From: Ilyomonas sp965247435
GTDB lineage: Bacteria; Bacteroidota; Bacteroidia; Chitinophagales; Chitinophagaceae
DNA: 64,000 nt
Reading direction: 5' to 3'
Assembly: GCA_965247435.1 (NCBI GenBank)
Contig: OZ252019.1
Coordinates: 4,588,001-4,652,000 of the forward strand
Numbering within the stretch: the first letter of the stretch is position 1; each line of letters opens with the position of its first letter. The notes beneath the pieces were generated by a model. The model saw only the letters and a list, made by a program, of their open reading frames with translations. It searched no databases and was not told the origin of the DNA. This document shows positions 51,243 through 60,978 of this stretch, in pieces. A program made the translations under genes and the position numbers.

Positions 51243-54200
51243 CTATTCTCTGATAAGCACTTTACTGCTGGTACCTGCATCTGTTTTTACAAACACTACG
51301 TAAGCGCCTTTTCCAAGTTTAAATGTCTTATCATCTTTATGATAATTGCCCCAAAAGTTAGTAAGCCTTTCGGTATAATAAATACGGCCGTCGCCTAGCC
51401 CGGCTATACGCACGATTACATTTTGCTTACGGGCAACCGTAAAGTCCACTGCAAAATTGTTGGTTGCCGGGTTAGGGTAAACGCTTACTGTCAGCGGCTC
51501 GTTTTGCTGTATCGCTGCTTTACTGGTATTGGTGGCGGTAATAAGTTCGTTTGCTGACGTTGTATCAAAAACAATTTGCAGGTTTTTAAATACTGCCTGC
51601 GACAGCTTTGTATTGTCATGGCTCGTTACCGCAAGTCCTGCATAGATCGGCGCTCCGTTATCTCCCATTCCGGGTATCGAAGCCTTTGATACCAGTGTCC
51701 AGGTAATATTATCAGGAGAAACTGACCCTCTGTAAGTACTGCCATGCTTTACGATGCGCACATAATAAGGTGCTTTTATACCGCTCACTGCCGTAAGAGC
51801 AGTGCCTTCACCTGTTACTCTTCTTTTTTGAAAAACCGCCCCCTGGGCGCTCGTTAAGGCCATAAACACCGTGCGGGCGCCTGCACTTAAAGATTCCCGG
51901 AACATAACGCCGGCTTTATTTTGTGCATTAACGGCATCCTGCGCAGTTACAAATGCCTGCAGCTTCCCATCGCCTTTAAAGGTTTTATATACAAAGCGAA
52001 AAGCATCGGCCGTGCCGCTTATATCTCTGCCGGAACCTTTTACACTATACACATCGGGCGCCGTGAAGCAAGCCTGGCCGCCAACACCGATATCGCCGAT
52101 GTCTGCGGTATAAAAGCGGGTTGGCAGAAAACCGCAGTTGGTGCAGGTAAGCGTATTGAAGCTGCCGGTTTGTGAGTACGCGCTGAAACCCCCATCATTA
52201 CAAATAGTTTGTACCCGGTAATTGTAATAATTGCCACAGCTAAGGCCGGTTAATTTCAAACTGTTTGCCGTTGTGCTGATTGTTTGCCAGCCGGTAGCTG
52301 CGGAGAGTTTATACTGAACGTTATAGCTCGCAGCATTATTAACCTTGTTCCATTTGATAGTGGCACTGGTAGTATCTATATTGTTTACTGTTACGCCCGC
52401 AGGTACGGTGCAGCCCTGTACCACCGAACCAAATACCTGGAGTTCATACAAAGAATAACCGTCGGTAGTACCCCGCGCAGTACCATACATGCGTACATAC
52501 CTGCCGGCAGCATTTACAGCTATGGTGTTGGTTAACGAAGTATTACCGGTTATAGTGCTTACCGGTATCCAGTTGGTAGTATCGTCCGCTACCTGCAACT
52601 GGAAATTTTTGCCCAATGCTGCCTGCCACTGCAAAGTAATTTTGCAGATAGAATCGCGTTGTCCAAGATCTACATATATCCATTGCGGGTCGGTGTGCTT
52701 GCTGCTCCAGCGTGTGCTCTGGCTGCCGTCCACTGCATTGGGTGCAGTTAGCGTACCATCTTCCACAGAGGAGCTGGTAGCAGACTTATTTACTGCAAGA
52801 TTGGTGGTACAACCGGTTTGCACACTGCTGTCCACAATACCGTACGCGATCAACTGGTTAGAAAAAGTAGGCAGATATACTTTTCCATTGGCAATGGTAG
52901 GCGCAGAAAATTTAGCATAATTGCCGACTGCATCACGGCCAGCGTTCTGGTTGGAATTCCAAAGCTCTCTGGTAATGTCATTCGCGTCAAATGCCCGCAA
53001 AATACCGGGCCGTACCGATTGGTTGGCATCGCCATTGGCGGCATAGCTTGCCCATACAATACCGCTGCCATCCGCCCCATTGTTGGAAGAGGTACTAAGC
53101 ACTGCACCGTTGGCGCCTGTTGGCCCGGGCGCTGATCCGGTAACCAGATTCGAAACATCCAAATTACCCGCAGCTTTGTTTACGGGCAGGGCTTTCAGTT
53201 GCGAGTTCTCCGACCATAAATACACAAACTCTTTGGTAGCACTGCGGTAATAGGAGGGCTGGCAACGCAGGGTAATGTTGGAACCCAAAGCGATGGTTTG
53301 CTTTACATTATTGGAGGAAGCATTGTAGCCGCCTAAGTTAGCGGTATTCAATACATATACATTACCATCCTTGCAACCGGTGAAGTATAAGTTTGCGCCG
53401 GGTATCAGAAAAGCAGCCATGCTGCCATAGTCGAGGTCGGCATTCTCCAGTGCCTGGTAATTGTTTGGCGTAAAAAAGTCAGCCACCTTTACAGAATCAT
53501 TTTTAAGCGTAAGCCGTACAGCGCTTTCACCGCGGTTGATAGGGTCGGCAGGATTGCCGTTGTAACCTACCGTGCCATTGCCGGTAACGATATACATATT
53601 GCCATTGGCATCAATTGCAGGCCCACCGCCGCTTTGCCAGATGCCGGCATAAGCGCCATAGCGGGTAGTGTTATACACCGATTTTTGTTGTAATGTATTT
53701 GCATCGTACCCTAATACCCAGCCATGATACGGCCCCCAGTCGCAATGCGAAGAGAAAGTAATATATACCCGGTTATTGTATAAAGTAAGTGCCTGCCGCT
53801 GGTTATTCTTCTCCGGATCAAACAGGATAGTCCCGTTTAAATTACCATCGCCCGCATCGCCGGTAACTGCAGCAGCAATCAATACCGGGCTGCCTCCCTT
53901 TTCATTGCCGGTTTTAATATCTACGGCATGTAAATACTGAAAGAAGCTGCCCGAAGTATTAATACTGCGTGCAACAAAATACATAAGCTGGGTTGCCGTA
54001 TCAATCACCGGTGTACCTACAATGCCTATTTTACCACTAAAATCGTTGTAATTGCCATTGCAGGCGCCGGTGAGATCTGTATTTTTAGGAGCGCGTTGCG
54101 AAGCAGGCGTATAATTTTTACTCCAGTAAACAGTGCCGTTGTCGCCATCAACCGCATATACCGTATTGTTTACCGTAGCGGCATACACTACATTATGATT

Positions 54201-54440
54201 TTTTCCGCCTATTATTACGTTAGCTGCAACCAAAGGCTGGGCATATAGCTGGTCGTCCACCGCTACCTGAAATACCTTACCAAACTGCCGCACATTTACA
54301 TTGGCAGGAGAGAGTTTTGCTTCTTTATTATTCCAGCCGGTACGCAGCAGATCGTTGTGCTGCGTGCTGACTGATACCTGAGATCGGGCTATGCCCGCAA
54401 TACAAAATAGTATTAGTAATAGTAAAAGTTGTCTGATCAT
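51243..54440 (-). CDS. Large secreted PQQ-like propeller/discoidin/FN3 protein with T9SS sorting domain
   Basis: 1065 residues. Signal peptide (cut after ARS); PQQ-like beta-propeller (about 25-550, with VNNTVYAVDGDNGTVYWSK and GPAIDANGNMYIVTGNG); F5/8 type C discoidin domain (about 555-690: NLAVNKSATSSSVEDG, NAVDGSQSTRWSS, WIYVDLGQ); fibronectin III (about 695-785: TSATIKWNKVNNAASYNVQY); a beta-rich DUF1349-like or laminin-like domain (about 800-960, VMFRESLSAGARTVFMAL); and a type A sorting domain (SVYPNPATNNFAVDF to the end). A cell-surface or secreted carbohydrate-binding protein; enzyme activity is not evident. Confidence 0.85.
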   Translation of the reverse strand: MIRQLLLLLILFCIAGIARSQVSVSTQHNDLLRTGWNNKEAKLSPANVNVRQFGKVFQVAVDDQLYAQPLVAANVIIGGKNHNVVYAATVNNTVYAVDGDNGTVYWSKNYTPASQRAPKNTDLTGACNGNYNDFSGKIGIVGTPVIDTATQLMYFVARSINTSGSFFQYLHAVDIKTGNEKGGSPVLIAAAVTGDAGDGNLNGTILFDPEKNNQRQALTLYNNRVYITFSSHCDWGPYHGWVLGYDANTLQQKSVYNTTRYGAYAGIWQSGGGPAIDANGNMYIVTGNGTVGYNGNPADPINRGESAVRLTLKNDSVKVADFFTPNNYQALENADLDYGSMAAFLIPGANLYFTGCKDGNVYVLNTANLGGYNASSNNVKQTIALGSNITLRCQPSYYRSATKEFVYLWSENSQLKALPVNKAAGNLDVSNLVTGSAPGPTGANGAVLSTSSNNGADGSGIVWASYAANGDANQSVRPGILRAFDANDITRELWNSNQNAGRDAVGNYAKFSAPTIANGKVYLPTFSNQLIAYGIVDSSVQTGCTTNLAVNKSATSSSVEDGTLTAPNAVDGSQSTRWSSKHTDPQWIYVDLGQRDSICKITLQWQAALGKNFQLQVADDTTNWIPVSTITGNTSLTNTIAVNAAGRYVRMYGTARGTTDGYSLYELQVFGSVVQGCTVPAGVTVNNIDTTSATIKWNKVNNAASYNVQYKLSAATGWQTISTTANSLKLTGLSCGNYYNYRVQTICNDGGFSAYSQTGSFNTLTCTNCGFLPTRFYTADIGDIGVGGQACFTAPDVYSVKGSGRDISGTADAFRFVYKTFKGDGKLQAFVTAQDAVNAQNKAGVMFRESLSAGARTVFMALTSAQGAVFQKRRVTGEGTALTAVSGIKAPYYVRIVKHGSTYRGSVSPDNITWTLVSKASIPGMGDNGAPIYAGLAVTSHDNTKLSQAVFKNLQIVFDTTSANELITATNTSKAAIQQNEPLTVSVYPNPATNNFAVDFTVARKQNVIVRIAGLGDGRIYYTERLTNFWGNYHKDDKTFKLGKGAYVVFVKTDAGTSSKVLIRE

Positions 54441-54834
54441 AGATAAGCATGGTTTAAGTGTTAAGCAGCAGTATATAATTGAGATTTGATCGAACCGGGG
54501 AAGTGATTAAAGATAACAGAAGAACACATATATACAATAAACTTATTGTTCACACCAAATCAGTAAAGTAAAGGATAGCGGATTTTACCTGCTACTTTCA
54601 GGCCATTACTTCTTTTTATGATTTAATTTATTGTTTTTCTTTAAAAAAATTTAGCGGCGGCGGCCGGTTGCAGGAATGCGTAGCCCATAATGCATATATA
54701 GTATCGGAATAAGTAAACGCGGTTAGCATTTGTATATCTGTGCAGGTAAGGTATAACAGTTACTAAGTGCAGCCGGTTACTTTGTGCCGGTGAAGGAAGT
54801 TTCCAAATTTATCAAAGCGGTTTCTAAACGCTGT
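54441..54834. other. Intergenic region, nothing certain
   Basis: 394 nt between two minus-strand genes. It should carry the promoter of the PQQ/discoidin gene. A short G+C-rich stretch (GGCGGCGGCCGG near 54654) stands out but forms no clear stem. Confidence 0.35.
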
Positions 54835-55241
54835 TTATACGCTGTTAGCAGTATAAAAGACAGCAAAGAAAACAAGTGCAAAGTAAGTCCAGAGAAAAAG
54901 GAAGAGTATATGGATGCCGGTTTCAAAAGCTTTGCCCTTCCATAGCCTGGATGAATAACCAAACAACTGTATCAGCAGCCTTACGCTCCAGAAAATGCAA
55001 AGTCCTAAAGACAGCTTTTTTCCCAGGCCTGTTTCAATAATATCCGCTGTTGCGCAAATACATAACATTCCATCAGCAAAACAATTAGCGCAATAAAAAA
55101 GGTATGTACATATACCATTTGCCGGTTAATTAAACTTAAAGAATGCAGCTCCTTTTTCCAGTTGAAATATGTTGGAAACACAGCATGAATAATTGCCAGC
55201 CCGATTAATAGCCAGCCGGTTATTTTAAGATGAAGCTCCAT
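54835..55241 (-). pseudogene. Four-helix membrane protein, frameshifted
   Basis: The N-terminal half reads from the ATG at 55241: ELHLKITGWLLIGLAIIHAVFP and MVYVHTFFIALIVLLM. The C-terminal half is in another frame: MLCICATADIIETGLGKKL then SVRLLIQLFGYSSRLWKG and a last helix, stop at 54835. The frames join near 55068-55075, where one extra G in ATGGAATG would give one protein of about 135 residues. The two halves together make a normal four-helix protein of a kind common beside DUF2071 operons. Mutation or base-calling error; start overlaps the methyltransferase stop by 17 nt. Confidence 0.6.
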
Positions 55242-55989
55242 TTTTCTCTAATAAAAACGTTGTAATAAATGGTGTTATTTGCGTTTCCGCTACAACCGTT
55301 AAGTGTGCCGATCGAAAGGTAGCCAGCCAGAAGGCTTTTGAATAAAAATGAAAAGCACCGATATTATAAACAAATAGATTGGCAACATTTCTCAGATGTT
55401 CGGTAACAACAATTTTTCCGGATGGCTGCAGCAGTCTGGCTAATTCCCCGAAAAAAGCAATGCGTTCTTTTTCGTTTCTTATTTCATGCGCAGCAAAAAT
55501 CACAAAAATATAATCTGCAGTACTGTTAGGTAGCGGCAGGTGGGTTGCAGTGACCTGTTGCGTGCCCGGAAAAGATGGATACGCCTTTCTTGCCCGTTTG
55601 ATAGACACTTCAGTATGCTTTGCAGAATCGTAAAAGTCCAGCACCGTTAATATTGAATCCGGAAATTTATTTGTTAGTAAACTACTGGTTTCATCAAAAA
55701 CGGCATGCATATTAATGATGTGTGTGCCGTCTTTAGCCGGCAAGCTATCTAACCAGTTTAAAGTATAGAAATCTGAATAATCGTAGATGTAATAAGAGGC
55801 AGTAAGCGAAATGAAGATGGTACCCGCGATCAGCAGGGATAAAAGAAGCAGGTATTTATTCATTGAACTGCTGGCGTATTGTGTAAGCAGGAGCAAACCT
55901 GCCAGCAATAAAAAAGAAAGGAAATACAGATGCCAATTGAACCGGATGATATTCCATACGCCCTGGAAAGGTTTTCTTATTTGTTCCAT
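55225..55989 (-). CDS. Membrane-anchored class I SAM-dependent methyltransferase-like protein
   Basis: 254 residues from the ATG at 55989; a longer frame starts at 56013. Two N-terminal membrane helices (about 20-75) precede a Rossmann-type domain. TVLDFYDSAKHTEVSIKRAR fills the place of motif I, where a glycine-rich loop is expected but missing, LPLPNSTADYIFVIFAAHEIRN is the acidic/motif II-III region, and LLQPSGKIVVTEH is motif IV. The missing GxGxG in motif I makes SAM binding uncertain. Overlaps DUF2071 upstream by 13 nt. Confidence 0.65.
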   Translation of the reverse strand: MEQIRKPFQGVWNIIRFNWHLYFLSFLLLAGLLLLTQYASSSMNKYLLLLSLLIAGTIFISLTASYYIYDYSDFYTLNWLDSLPAKDGTHIINMHAVFDETSSLLTNKFPDSILTVLDFYDSAKHTEVSIKRARKAYPSFPGTQQVTATHLPLPNSTADYIFVIFAAHEIRNEKERIAFFGELARLLQPSGKIVVTEHLRNVANLFVYNIGAFHFYSKAFWLATFRSAHLTVVAETQITPFITTFLLEKNGASS

Positions 55990-56717
55990 TGCTCGGTTAT
56001 TCCTTTTTTCCAATAATAGGGAATGTTACTGATTTGAAACGCACTGGCCAGAACAACATTCTGCAGGTTTAATTCATTTATAAAAGAAATATGATATGCA
56101 GCTACTTTTACGGGCTCCGGCGTCCAGTTTTGCCGTACGCCCTCCACAATCAGCACCTGTTTTTTAGCTGCATTGTATGTAAAAGTGAATGGCAGCGGCC
56201 CGGCAAACCTGCGTGCTTCCTTCCAATCGCTGAATGGCGAGCCCGGCGGCAGCGTAACTTCTCCGGCTGATCTGTCTATAATAATGTTGAAGTTCGATTG
56301 CACAGAACTGATTTCAGTTTTTTGTTCGTCTTTAACCTGACTGATGTCGGTTACCGTATAGTTGTAGTGCGTAAACAGGTTTCCTAACAAGTTCATGTAT
56401 CTTTTATCTGTTTCTGACTTTAAGATGTACAAACCCCGCCTTCTTTTACCTGCACTGTTCGTGTATTTTACAAATACCCGGTAGCCTGTCAGGAAAAAAT
56501 CGTTACCCAGAATTTTAGGGAAGCCTTTTGGCCGGAGTGCTGTTGTTTGCACCATGGCAACTGCTATGAATGCCCATTTATCCCGGAAGGTATCCGGCTG
56601 CAAACACTCCGGAATCAGGCCTGCAACCGCTTCTTTGGAAACAGCAAAGGTTAACACCACGGAGCTTTCAAAAAAAGCTTCTACGGCAAACGGATGATTT
56701 TTTAAAAAGGAAAGCAT
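55977..56717 (-). CDS. DUF2071 family protein
   Basis: 246 residues from the ATG at 56717, one nt after the stop of the upstream DoxX-like gene; longer frames overlap that gene and are rejected. The DUF2071 pattern is visible: an opening strand/helix FFESSVVLTFAVSKEAVAGLIPECLQPD (landmark), FIAVAMVQTTALRPKG, FFLTGYRVFVKY, RRGLYILKSETD and SAFQISNIPYYW at the end. Family fold resembles acetoacetate decarboxylase; function unknown. Third-party genes DoxX-like/DUF2071/methyltransferase form one operon. Confidence 0.82.
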   Translation of the reverse strand: MLSFLKNHPFAVEAFFESSVVLTFAVSKEAVAGLIPECLQPDTFRDKWAFIAVAMVQTTALRPKGFPKILGNDFFLTGYRVFVKYTNSAGKRRRGLYILKSETDKRYMNLLGNLFTHYNYTVTDISQVKDEQKTEISSVQSNFNIIIDRSAGEVTLPPGSPFSDWKEARRFAGPLPFTFTYNAAKKQVLIVEGVRQNWTPEPVKVAAYHISFINELNLQNVVLASAFQISNIPYYWKKGITEQWNK

Positions 56718-56718
56718 G

Positions 56719-57108
56719 CTACTGTTGATAAGCTGATTGTCTGCCCAGTATAAATTCGTTATAGTAAATGAGTAAGATAAATAACGCTGCAAACACAGCG
56801 TTGAATTTGCCCCATAATAATAAATGGGGCACAAGCAAAAATTCAAGCACGTTCATTATTGCGATAATGACCATTTGAATTACCGCGTTTAAACGGGCCT
56901 GCAGGCGGCTGATAATCCAGATTGCCATAGCAACTTCCGATAATCCGGTCAGCACCGTTAAAGGCCTTGCATATTTAGTACCCAAAATACCGGCAACAAT
57001 CTGCTCGTGCCTTGGAACCAACCCGAGCACTTTACAAAATAGGCCGTTAATCAGCCAAACGGTTGCAATGCAATAATTAAGTACACTATGAATTTTTTTA
57101 AGAGGCAT
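56719..57108 (-). CDS. DoxX-like family membrane protein
   Basis: 129 residues from the ATG at 57108 (a longer frame from 57183 lacks sense). Four helices in the DoxX-like layout: VLNYCIATVWLINGLFCKVLGLVPRHEQIV (landmark), ILGTKYARPLTVLTGLSEVAMAIWII, the MVIIAIMNVLEFLL helix and FNAVFAALFILLIYYNEF. It leads a tight operon with DUF2071, one nt apart. Confidence 0.82.
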   Translation of the reverse strand: MPLKKIHSVLNYCIATVWLINGLFCKVLGLVPRHEQIVAGILGTKYARPLTVLTGLSEVAMAIWIISRLQARLNAVIQMVIIAIMNVLEFLLVPHLLLWGKFNAVFAALFILLIYYNEFILGRQSAYQQ

Positions 57109-57200
57109 GTACGGGCGAGTGTAAATTTTATAGTTATAATTAATGGGTAGTGCGGGCGTTGAACAGGAAAGGCAGAAGCCCAAAACTGCCCTCTGCAGTA

Positions 57201-60200
57201 CTATTTTTTTACCGTTGATGCTGTGGGGCGTTGCTTAAATTGTATCACCATTGCACTATCGTTGTTCCGCGCGAGTACGAATGCTTTTTCACCGCCGATA
57301 CCTATACTACGCAGGTGGCGCACTTCGCCTTTTACCTGCAGGCCGTTAAGGCTTTGTACGGCAAACCGGTGATTGCCTTTGTTGAGTAAAATAGTTCCGA
57401 AGTCGGCATCGTACCGGCCCATCTCTATATTGTTTTCATCGTAATTGCCAAAAAGCAAAATGTCGGGCAGGTTATCGTTGTTGGCATTAACTACAGCGGC
57501 ATCCTTATACGGCGAAAGCTGCGCCTGCCAGGGCATTGCCTGCACCGTAAAATGCTGTTTCCCATCATTGATAAGTAAAGCATTGGAAAAATAGTTGGCG
57601 GTAAATAGCTGCGATGCGTCCAGCTTATCCTGCGGAAACAATTCGGGCAATGTTGCTTTGGCAAAATCCTGCGCATATAAAAACTGCTTTTTCAACGGCG
57701 GCATCTGCCGCTGCAGTTCATCTTTGTTGGCAAATACCAGTTCTTTACCGTCAAGGTAATAGGTAAGTAACTGCTCTTTAGTGCCATTGTTGTCAAAGTC
57801 GTTGTAATACATGCGCACCGGCTGCGCATCGCTGGCTTTCAGGCGGCTGTTGAGGCCCAGGTTGCCGGCAACCAGATCCACATCGCCATCGCCGTCCACA
57901 TCAACCGGCAACACAAAATTCCACCAGCCCTTTTTATCAGTCAGGTATTGTTTCGTAAAATGACCTTTATTATTGATGAAGGCAACTATGCCGTCCCACT
58001 CCAGCGAAAGGATTAAATCTTTATCGCCATCTTTATCCAGATCGTACCACAAACCATTGGTTACAAAACCTATGCGGGATAAGCCTTTCGCATATTGATC
58101 GGTAACATCTGTAAACTTACCGGTACCATCGTTCTGCAACAGATAACTCTTCGGCACTTCACCATAGTACAAAGGTGTGGCGCGGCCACCGATAAACAGA
58201 TCGGTAAAGCCATCCCCATTTATATCGCAGGGCGCCACGCAGGATGCGGTCATGTATAAATCAGTAAAGGCATCGCTTTTTTTAGTAAGGTTTCCGGCGC
58301 CATCGTTTATGTAAACACGCGGCAGCAAATGCTCATCGGTTCCATAGTATTCATTGCCCCCGCTGGCTATTATCAGGTCGTTTATTTTATCGCCGTTTAC
58401 ATCTGCCCATACGGCATCCACATCTTCCCACATGCTGTCTTTATCCAGCGCCGGCGCTGCCATTTTTTCAAACTTTGCAGCAGCAGTCTGTATAAACAAA
58501 GCCGGCTTTTCCCGCTTGGAGGCGCCAATAAAAATATCGTCCCGTCCATCGCCGTTGATATCGCCAACAGCCAGCGCCGGACCTTCGCGGGAGACCATGT
58601 GCGGCATCAGCCGCTCGCGGTCAAACTCAACAAACGGGTTTTCGTTGTGCTTATAATTCAGGCCCGTTTCTTTGGTAATATCGCGTACCGGCGTTGTATT
58701 ATTCTGCCAGTGATTTTTCAATTCGTCATAATTAAAATGGGGCAGCCCGCTTTTATATATAAGCGTTGCTGTTTGCATCGTATCCTGCTGCCAGTTAATT
58801 TTCTGATACGTATTATCATTCCATACCAGCAACATGCTGTCTATTTTGGCGCCTTCAAGACCGATGTGCAGCGGCGCTTCCATGCTCGACAAAAAACCAT
58901 GCACCGGATATTTTTCATATGTTCGGATACTGTCGTTGGCAAATACAATCACTTTGGAACCAAGGGCATTGATATTGCTTTCAGTGCCCTTCAGTTTAAT
59001 GTCTATGTATTTTTTCTTCCTGCTATCGTTGCTGTTATTTTCATATACCAGTACGGGGTCGTCAATATTATTCACTACAATATCGAGGTCGCCATCGCCA
59101 TCCAGATCGGCATATACCGCACCATTGGAAAAAGTGGGCACATCGCCTTTAACCTGATTGGACAGATCGGCAAACTGCAGGTTGCCTCTATTTCTGTACA
59201 ACTTGTTCGGGAGCTTTATCTGCGGAAATTTATCAACCAGCGAGAGGTCTTTTTTATTCAGCGTATTGGTACGCATTTTTTCCTGCAGGTCTTCGTTGGA
59301 CACAAAGTTTACATAATCAATATCATTTAGCCGTTTAGGAATACCATTCGAGATGAACAGATCTTTCAGCCCGTCATTATCAAAATCCATCCACAACGGT
59401 GCCCAGCTCCAGTCGGTGGCTGCTACACCGCTGTACAAACCAGCTTCACTAAACATACCATTGCGGTCGTTTAACTGCAGGTTGTTGCGTGTATATTGAT
59501 GCGTATAGCCGTAACTGATTTTCATATTGAAGATATCATAAGCATCTTCGCCTAACGAGCGTTTTAAAATATACGGATCGTTGGGCAGCATGTCCATACT
59601 GATGATTTCGGGATATGCATCGTTGTTAATGTCTGCCACGTCCACGCCCATCGAGAACTGGCTGGTATGCATCAGGCAGGTGGTGTCTTCATCTTTAAAA
59701 GTGCCGTTGCGCTGGTTGATGTAGAGGTAATCATCTTCGTGAAAATCGTTGCCCACATAAATATCAGGATAGCCGTCGAGGTTAATATCGGCAACACAAA
59801 TGCCCAGTCCGTAGCCAAGTACCGAACAGTTGATGCCGGCATTGCCGGTGACATCGGTAAACCTGCCATTGCCATCGTTGCGAAAAAGGTGATCACCGGA
59901 TAACGGGCTGGTGTTGGCCAGCATTTGCTTACGCGGACCAAAAGTGCCGTTTTGATGAATGGAATGATTAAGCAGGTACATATCCAGGTCGCCGTCCATA
60001 TCATAATCTAAAAATGCTGCCTGCGTGCTGAAGCCGGAGAACAGCAACCCCATTTCTTTTGCTTTGTCGGTATAATGCGGCACGCCGTTTTTATCAATGC
60101 CGGTACAAATAAGAAACTGGTTCTGGCTGTTGAGAATTTCGTATTTGCCTACCCGGCAAACATAGATATCCAGCAGCCCGTCACCGTTGATGTCCACTAC

Positions 60201-60557
60201 CGAAACGCCGGTGCTCCATGCGCCATCGTTGGGTATGCCGGCTTCAGCCGTTACATCGGTAAACTGCAGGTTGCCCTTATTCAAAAACAACTTATTGCTG
60301 CCTTGGTTAGCAGCAAAGAACAAATCCGTTTTACCATCGTTATTGAAGTCGCCGGCGCCAATGCCGGCGCCATTGTAGAAGTACATGTAATGAAATACAT
60401 TGAAACCCTCGGTGGGCGTGAGTTTGTTGGCAAATGTAAGGCCGGTAGTTTTGCTGTCGAGTACAGTGAACAACGGCGGCAACGCAGGCTGTGAATCATT
60501 TTTACAGCCCGCCATTGCAGTTAGTACCAGGAGAAAAGAGAGTAACCGGTTGTGCAC
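57201..60557 (-). CDS. CRTAC1/VCBS-repeat lipoprotein with ASPIC/UnbV domain
   Basis: 1118 residues. Lipobox AMAGC (Cys18). Many FG-GAP/VCBS blades with calcium-loop signatures DxNxDGxxD: GDFNNDGKTDLF, VDINGDGLLDIY, LDYDMDGDLDMY, ADINLDGYPDIY, ADINNDAYPEII, MDFDNDGLKDLF, ADLDGDGDLDIV, GDINGDGRDDIF, CDINGDGFTDLF, VDVDGDGDVDLV. An ASPIC/UnbV domain lies in the middle (about 515-590, NALGSKVIVF to MLLVWND). The layout is that of surface lipoproteins often encoded beside SusC/SusD-like genes. Binding role inferred. A paralogue's C-terminus is at 63723. Confidence 0.9.
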   Translation of the reverse strand: MHNRLLSFLLVLTAMAGCKNDSQPALPPLFTVLDSKTTGLTFANKLTPTEGFNVFHYMYFYNGAGIGAGDFNNDGKTDLFFAANQGSNKLFLNKGNLQFTDVTAEAGIPNDGAWSTGVSVVDINGDGLLDIYVCRVGKYEILNSQNQFLICTGIDKNGVPHYTDKAKEMGLLFSGFSTQAAFLDYDMDGDLDMYLLNHSIHQNGTFGPRKQMLANTSPLSGDHLFRNDGNGRFTDVTGNAGINCSVLGYGLGICVADINLDGYPDIYVGNDFHEDDYLYINQRNGTFKDEDTTCLMHTSQFSMGVDVADINNDAYPEIISMDMLPNDPYILKRSLGEDAYDIFNMKISYGYTHQYTRNNLQLNDRNGMFSEAGLYSGVAATDWSWAPLWMDFDNDGLKDLFISNGIPKRLNDIDYVNFVSNEDLQEKMRTNTLNKKDLSLVDKFPQIKLPNKLYRNRGNLQFADLSNQVKGDVPTFSNGAVYADLDGDGDLDIVVNNIDDPVLVYENNSNDSRKKKYIDIKLKGTESNINALGSKVIVFANDSIRTYEKYPVHGFLSSMEAPLHIGLEGAKIDSMLLVWNDNTYQKINWQQDTMQTATLIYKSGLPHFNYDELKNHWQNNTTPVRDITKETGLNYKHNENPFVEFDRERLMPHMVSREGPALAVGDINGDGRDDIFIGASKREKPALFIQTAAAKFEKMAAPALDKDSMWEDVDAVWADVNGDKINDLIIASGGNEYYGTDEHLLPRVYINDGAGNLTKKSDAFTDLYMTASCVAPCDINGDGFTDLFIGGRATPLYYGEVPKSYLLQNDGTGKFTDVTDQYAKGLSRIGFVTNGLWYDLDKDGDKDLILSLEWDGIVAFINNKGHFTKQYLTDKKGWWNFVLPVDVDGDGDVDLVAGNLGLNSRLKASDAQPVRMYYNDFDNNGTKEQLLTYYLDGKELVFANKDELQRQMPPLKKQFLYAQDFAKATLPELFPQDKLDASQLFTANYFSNALLINDGKQHFTVQAMPWQAQLSPYKDAAVVNANNDNLPDILLFGNYDENNIEMGRYDADFGTILLNKGNHRFAVQSLNGLQVKGEVRHLRSIGIGGEKAFVLARNNDSAMVIQFKQRPTASTVKK

Positions 60558-60670
60558 TTATATCGTCGTTCGTAAGGAGCGCCTAAATTAGTTGTATTTG
60601 TGGCTTATCTGCAAGAATTTTTGTTAATACGCTTTTTGCAAACAAATAGATAAGTCAATTACAGCAAGCA

Positions 60671-60814
60671 TCAATGCGTTTTATGCATCCGGCATTTGTC
60701 GCTGCAGTATTTCACTTCATTCCAGACTTTCTCCCACCTTTTTCGCCAGGTAAAAGGCCGGCCGCAGGCGGCACAGGTCTTTTGCGGCAGGTGCTGCTTT
60801 TTTACATTTTTCAT
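60671..60814 (-). CDS. DUF2256 zinc-ribbon protein
   Basis: 47 residues, too short for most gene finders. It reads KNVKKQHLPQKTCAACGR then PFTWRKRWEKVWNEVKYCSD and KCR, matching DUF2256: a CxxC pair (C14, C17), the invariant PFTWRKKW-like block, and a second C..C pair (C37, C41). Binds one zinc by pattern. In other bacteria this family is often near cryptochrome/photolyase genes; none is seen here. Upstream: 113 nt from the CRTAC1 start, same strand, so it may be read into CRTAC1. Confidence 0.85.
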   Translation of the reverse strand: MKNVKKQHLPQKTCAACGRPFTWRKRWEKVWNEVKYCSDKCRMHKTH

Positions 60815-60978
60815 ACGCTGATACTTTTATCAAAAACATCCGTCTTTATACTTAGTGCATACAGTAATTGCCGCCACACATAGTGTATTATTGCCGCATA
60901 TATTTTCATCGTTTATCTTTATACCGTATAGCAATTATACAACTATCGCCATTTATCTTTTTACTAATATCTTCTTTT

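Noticed and set aside
58329..59330. 333-codon plus-strand frame opposite the CRTAC1 gene
   Set aside because: A by-product of the repeated DxNxDG codons on the minus strand; its composition is unlike a real protein.
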